Assembly (NCBI GenBank): GCA_013044305.1
Contig: JABEUT010000058.1
Location: 1-9,991, forward strand
Direction of reading: 5' to 3'
From: Bacteroidia bacterium
Lineage (GTDB): Bacteria; Bacteroidota; Bacteroidia; JABEUT01
Length of the DNA stretch: 9,991 bases
Both the position numbers and the translations under genes were made by a program. The notes beneath the pieces were generated by a model that saw only the letters and a list, made by a program, of their open reading frames with translations, was not told the DNA's origin and did not search any database. Shown one piece after another: positions 7,573-9,991 of the stretch (the first letter of the stretch is position 1; the number at the start of each line of letters is the position of its first letter).

Positions 7573-8784
7573 ATGAATTATTACACATTTTCCGGAAAAA
7601 CAAAAAACTTCACCTTCGCTCTGATGGGAATTGGAGTTATTGCCTTATTATACGGATTATTTGACGGGCAGATAAGCGGCGCCCGCTTCTGGGCAAACAT
7701 ACTGCTCGAAGGATTGTTCTTTTCATTTATAGCGATCGGGGCTGTATTTTTCATGTCGATCCAATATGCCGCACAGGCAGGCTGGTCGGTAGCCGTAAAG
7801 CGTGTATATGAAGCCATAGGTACCTTTATGCCTTTTGGAATACTCGCCATATTCGTTGTGCTGCTTGCAAGTATGATTGGCGGCATGGCAGGCCACAACG
7901 ACATTGTGTACCGCTGGATGCAGAAAGGTACCACCGACCCCACAAGCCCCGTTTTCGACGAAATGGTTCAGAAGAAGGCAATTTGGCTCAACATACCCTT
8001 TGTGCTCATCAGGACAATTGTGGTAACATCCGTTTGGATTTATATGGGAATGGTAATGCGCAAACGCTCCATCGAAATGGACCTTACCAGCGACTATATA
8101 CCCCTGCATTATAAAAACATGATGACCGCAGCCGTGTTCATCGTCTTCTTTGGAATAACCGAACAATTTATGGCATGGGACTGGGTAATGGCAATAGATT
8201 ACAACTGGCACAGCACACTCTTCGGCTGGTATCTGCTCGATGATATGTGGCTTACCGCCGTGGTGGTTACCATATTGCTCACCCTTTACCTGAAACGCAA
8301 AGGGCTGCTGCAAAACGTTAATTCAGACCACATACACAACCTCGGCCTGTGGATGTTCGCCTTGAGCGTACTCTGGACCTACCTCTGGTTCTGGCAGTTT
8401 ATGCTCTACTGGTACACCAATATACCCGATGAGGTGGTATTCTTTCAGCCCCGCATAGAGCACTACCGCTGGCTGTTCTGGATCATGATGATGGTAAACT
8501 TACTGTTCCCGCTCATAGGACTGATGACCCGCGACACCAAACGCAATCCCATGTTCCTAGCCATAATAGGCTCGGTAATAATGGTAACACACTGGATAGA
8601 CGCTTATATCTGGGTTATGCCCGGCTCGGTTGGCACCGGTTGGCATATAGGATTCCTTGAAGTAGGCTTGCTTGCAGGCTTTGCCGGACTCTTTATCTTT
8701 GTAGTGCTTAGCTCGCTGGCTAAAGCGCCGCTCGAAATAAAGAACCACCCTTATCTGGAAGAAAGCCTTCACCATCACTTTTAA
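7573..8784 (+). CDS. actF: ActF, second NrfD-like membrane subunit of Alternative Complex III
   Basis: ActF is a paralogue of ActC: ten hydrophobic segments can be placed at about 14-30, 40-62, 82-103, 137-160, 183-206, 217-238, 254-280, 298-318, 327-347 and 358-382. It is shorter (403 against 474 residues) because it lacks the long N-terminal and C-terminal soluble parts of ActC. Charged or polar residues within the membrane region that might be part of a proton path include E46, E197, D203, D209, H213, D223-D224, H340 and D343; their roles are inferred. In the known complex ActF pairs with ActC but no quinone site has been assigned to it. The protein ends in a small His cluster (SLHHHF). 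No separate actG-like gene follows: the next gene is coxB, after 84 bases. Confidence 0.94.
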   Translation: MNYYTFSGKTKNFTFALMGIGVIALLYGLFDGQISGARFWANILLEGLFFSFIAIGAVFFMSIQYAAQAGWSVAVKRVYEAIGTFMPFGILAIFVVLLASMIGGMAGHNDIVYRWMQKGTTDPTSPVFDEMVQKKAIWLNIPFVLIRTIVVTSVWIYMGMVMRKRSIEMDLTSDYIPLHYKNMMTAAVFIVFFGITEQFMAWDWVMAIDYNWHSTLFGWYLLDDMWLTAVVVTILLTLYLKRKGLLQNVNSDHIHNLGLWMFALSVLWTYLWFWQFMLYWYTNIPDEVVFFQPRIEHYRWLFWIMMMVNLLFPLIGLMTRDTKRNPMFLAIIGSVIMVTHWIDAYIWVMPGSVGTGWHIGFLEVGLLAGFAGLFIFVVLSSLAKAPLEIKNHPYLEESLHHHF

Positions 8785-8804
8785 CCGTGCCTTGAAAAAA
8801 TAAG

Positions 8805-8834
8805 TTTAACAAAAAAGCATTTTATGTAATTTTG
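8805..8834 (+). promoter_or_regulatory. Possible internal promoter for the cytochrome oxidase genes
   Basis: The gap between actF and coxB contains TAATTTTG (8827-8834), an exact match to the Bacteroidota -7 consensus TAnnTTTG, 34 bases before the coxB ATG. The best -33 candidate at a suitable distance is TTTA (8805-8808), 18 bases upstream, which is one base off TTTG; the nearest true TTG (8792-8794) is 32 bases away. The exact -7 box in the longest act-cox gap suggests that coxBA can be transcribed separately from act, but the weak -33 and the AT-rich setting leave chance open. Confidence 0.4.
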
Positions 8835-8868
8835 CGATTTCATAACAACTCAAATCAATAGAATTTAA

Positions 8869-9855
8869 ATGATAACCTTCCTATCATATTTTACCGCCAT
8901 TCTGGCGCTGGTGTTTATATTCCAACTGATGAATATTTACCAGCTTGCCTCCGAACTTAAAGGAGAAAACACAGGCATAGCAAACGACCGCGACAACCGC
9001 TCGCAGGGTTTAGGAATGCTGCTATTCATGCCCGCCTTTTTCATCTTCCTGCTTACCCTCATCTTCATCTATAAAGACAAGATGCTTCCGCAGGCCGCAT
9101 CGGATGTGGGAAAAGAAGCCGACAGGCTGATGAATTTTAACTGGGTTATCATCTTCATCGTTTTTTTCATTACCGAAGCCCTGCTGTTTTATTTTGCCAA
9201 CAGATACAAAAAAGGCAAGGATAACTCAAAAGCCTATTATTTCCCGCATCAGGATAAGCTGGAGCTTATATGGACCATCGTGCCGTCTATCGTTCTGGCA
9301 GTAATCATCATATACGGATTGAGCCTCTGGGGAAAAATGACCGGTAAACCCGATAAGGATGCCATTGTTATACAACTTTATGCCAAGCAGTTCGACTTTA
9401 CGGCACGCTACTCCGGCCACGATAACATACTTGGCAAAACAGACTATAAGCTGATTGACGATGCCACAAACCCCCTGGGAATGGACACCACCGACGCCAA
9501 AGGATGGGATGATATCATCGTAAAAGGAGAACTTCACGTTCCGGTAAACCATCAAATTGATTTTAAATGCAATGCCAGAGATGTGATGCATGGAATGTAT
9601 ATGCCGTACTTCAGGGAACAGATTAACTGCGTACCCGGCATAACCACCGATATGCATTTTATACCTACCATTACCACCGCCCAAATGCGGAAGGACACCC
9701 ACGATACCGCCTTCGACTACATGCTCCTGTGCAACAGGGTTTGCGGGGCAGGACACTATAACATGCAAATGAAAATAGTAGTGGACAGCCCGGAAGAATA
9801 CTACGAATGGCTAGCCAAACAAAAAACATTCCGCTCAAACGTAGCAGCCAAATAA
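8869..9855 (+). CDS. coxB: Cytochrome c oxidase subunit II (Cu-A subunit), partner of Alternative Complex III
   Basis: Subunit II takes electrons into the oxidase through its periplasmic Cu-A centre. The ligand set is complete: H241 in DVMHGMYMP, then C288, C292, H296 and M299, with the standard 4-4-3 spacing. The loop reads CNRVCGAGH, so the residue that is usually Glu (CxExC) is R290; the Cu-A ligand there is a backbone carbonyl, but the Glu side chain normally helps bind Mg at the subunit interface. Four hydrophobic helices are visible (about 4-24, 48-68, 90-111 and 134-155), where the family core has two; the last two are the core pair. A basic loop (NRYKKGKDNSK) between them fits the cytoplasmic side. 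No C-terminal heme c domain is present, so it is not a caa3-type fusion. The gene lies 84 bases after actF and 81 before coxA. Confidence 0.94.
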   Translation: MITFLSYFTAILALVFIFQLMNIYQLASELKGENTGIANDRDNRSQGLGMLLFMPAFFIFLLTLIFIYKDKMLPQAASDVGKEADRLMNFNWVIIFIVFFITEALLFYFANRYKKGKDNSKAYYFPHQDKLELIWTIVPSIVLAVIIIYGLSLWGKMTGKPDKDAIVIQLYAKQFDFTARYSGHDNILGKTDYKLIDDATNPLGMDTTDAKGWDDIIVKGELHVPVNHQIDFKCNARDVMHGMYMPYFREQINCVPGITTDMHFIPTITTAQMRKDTHDTAFDYMLLCNRVCGAGHYNMQMKIVVDSPEEYYEWLAKQKTFRSNVAAK

Positions 9856-9936
9856 ATTACAAATAATTAATACGCTCAACTTCCGCTTTTTGAAGAAACT
9901 ATAAATAACGCAATAGATAAATCATAAATCATATAA

Positions 9937-9991
9937 ATGGAAACTCACAACGTACAAGCTGCGGAACACCATCACCATGCGGAACACCATG
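9937..9991 (+). CDS. coxA: Start of probable cytochrome c oxidase subunit I (partial, runs off the window)
   Basis: An open frame begins at the ATG after an A-rich leader (CATATAAATGG) and runs to the window edge: METHNVQAAEHHHHAEHH, 18 codons plus one base. The catalytic parts of the protein (heme a and a3-Cu-B ligands) are outside the window. The identification rests on position directly after coxB in an act-cox cluster, and on the hydrophilic His-rich N-terminus, which resembles those I recall from Bacteroidota subunit I proteins. Another cox gene is possible but less likely. Confidence 0.75.
   Translation, partial: METHNVQAAEHHHHAEHH

Noticed and set aside
7723..8313. Minus-strand open frame (196 codons) opposite actF
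   Set aside because: Its His- and Cys-rich translation is the mirror of membrane-helix codons in actF. No domain, start context or promoter supports it.
133..9855. Whether the cluster is a new respiratory or nitrite/polysulfide reductase-type system
   Set aside because: NrfD-like and NrfC-like parts could suggest this, but the actABCDEF order, fused ActB, pentaheme ActA and adjacent cox genes match the described Alternative Complex III.
9856..9936. Possible terminator between coxB and coxA (short CTTC/GAAG pairing around 9880-9895)
   Set aside because: The four-base stem is too short, there is no T run after it, and coxA is expected to be co-transcribed with coxB.

Overview
The window holds a compact, all plus-strand respiratory gene cluster: the full set of genes for Alternative Complex III (ACIII, quinol:electron-acceptor oxidoreductase) in the order actA-actB-actC-actD-actE-actF, followed by coxB (cytochrome c oxidase subunit II) and the first 18 codons of what is almost certainly coxA (subunit I). 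Several features point to a member of the Bacteroidota: this ACIII-cox gene order, the extended Tat domain on ActB, promoter-like sequences of the TTG / TAnnTTTG type, and A-rich, Shine-Dalgarno-poor start contexts. I cannot name the genus from this sequence.

Layout. Positions 1-132 are an AT-rich leader. It has no convincing gene, an A/T-only hairpin followed by a T run (40-69), and a good Bacteroidota-type promoter (68-100) about 30 bases before actA. Six act genes follow (133-8784), separated by 36-64 bases with no recognisable promoter or terminator between them, so they read as one transcription unit. The 84-base gap before coxB is longer and contains a perfect TAnnTTTG -7 element, a possible second promoter for the oxidase genes. 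coxB (8869-9855) and the partial coxA (from 9937) close the window. No gap exceeds 132 bases. I see no RNA genes, mobile elements, CRISPR arrays or broken genes.

How the genes work together. ActC and ActF are ten-helix NrfD-type membrane subunits, and ActC is the expected site of quinol oxidation. Electrons pass through the Fe-S clusters of ActB (three four-Cys sites and one three-Cys site are visible) to the c-type hemes of ActA (six CxxCH motifs) and ActE (one). They then go to the Cu-A centre of the adjacent cytochrome oxidase (CoxB) and on to CoxA. ActD is a small two-helix membrane subunit. The cluster therefore encodes a quinol-to-oxygen chain that needs no bc1 complex, and ACIII is known from purified examples to associate with its oxidase.

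This is a known system, not a new one. The points worth a second look are the extra monoheme domain tethered on ActA, the Arg in place of the usual Glu in the Cu-A loop of CoxB, the two extra N-terminal helices of CoxB, the 63-residue leader before the ActB twin-arginine motif, and the possible separate promoter for the oxidase genes.
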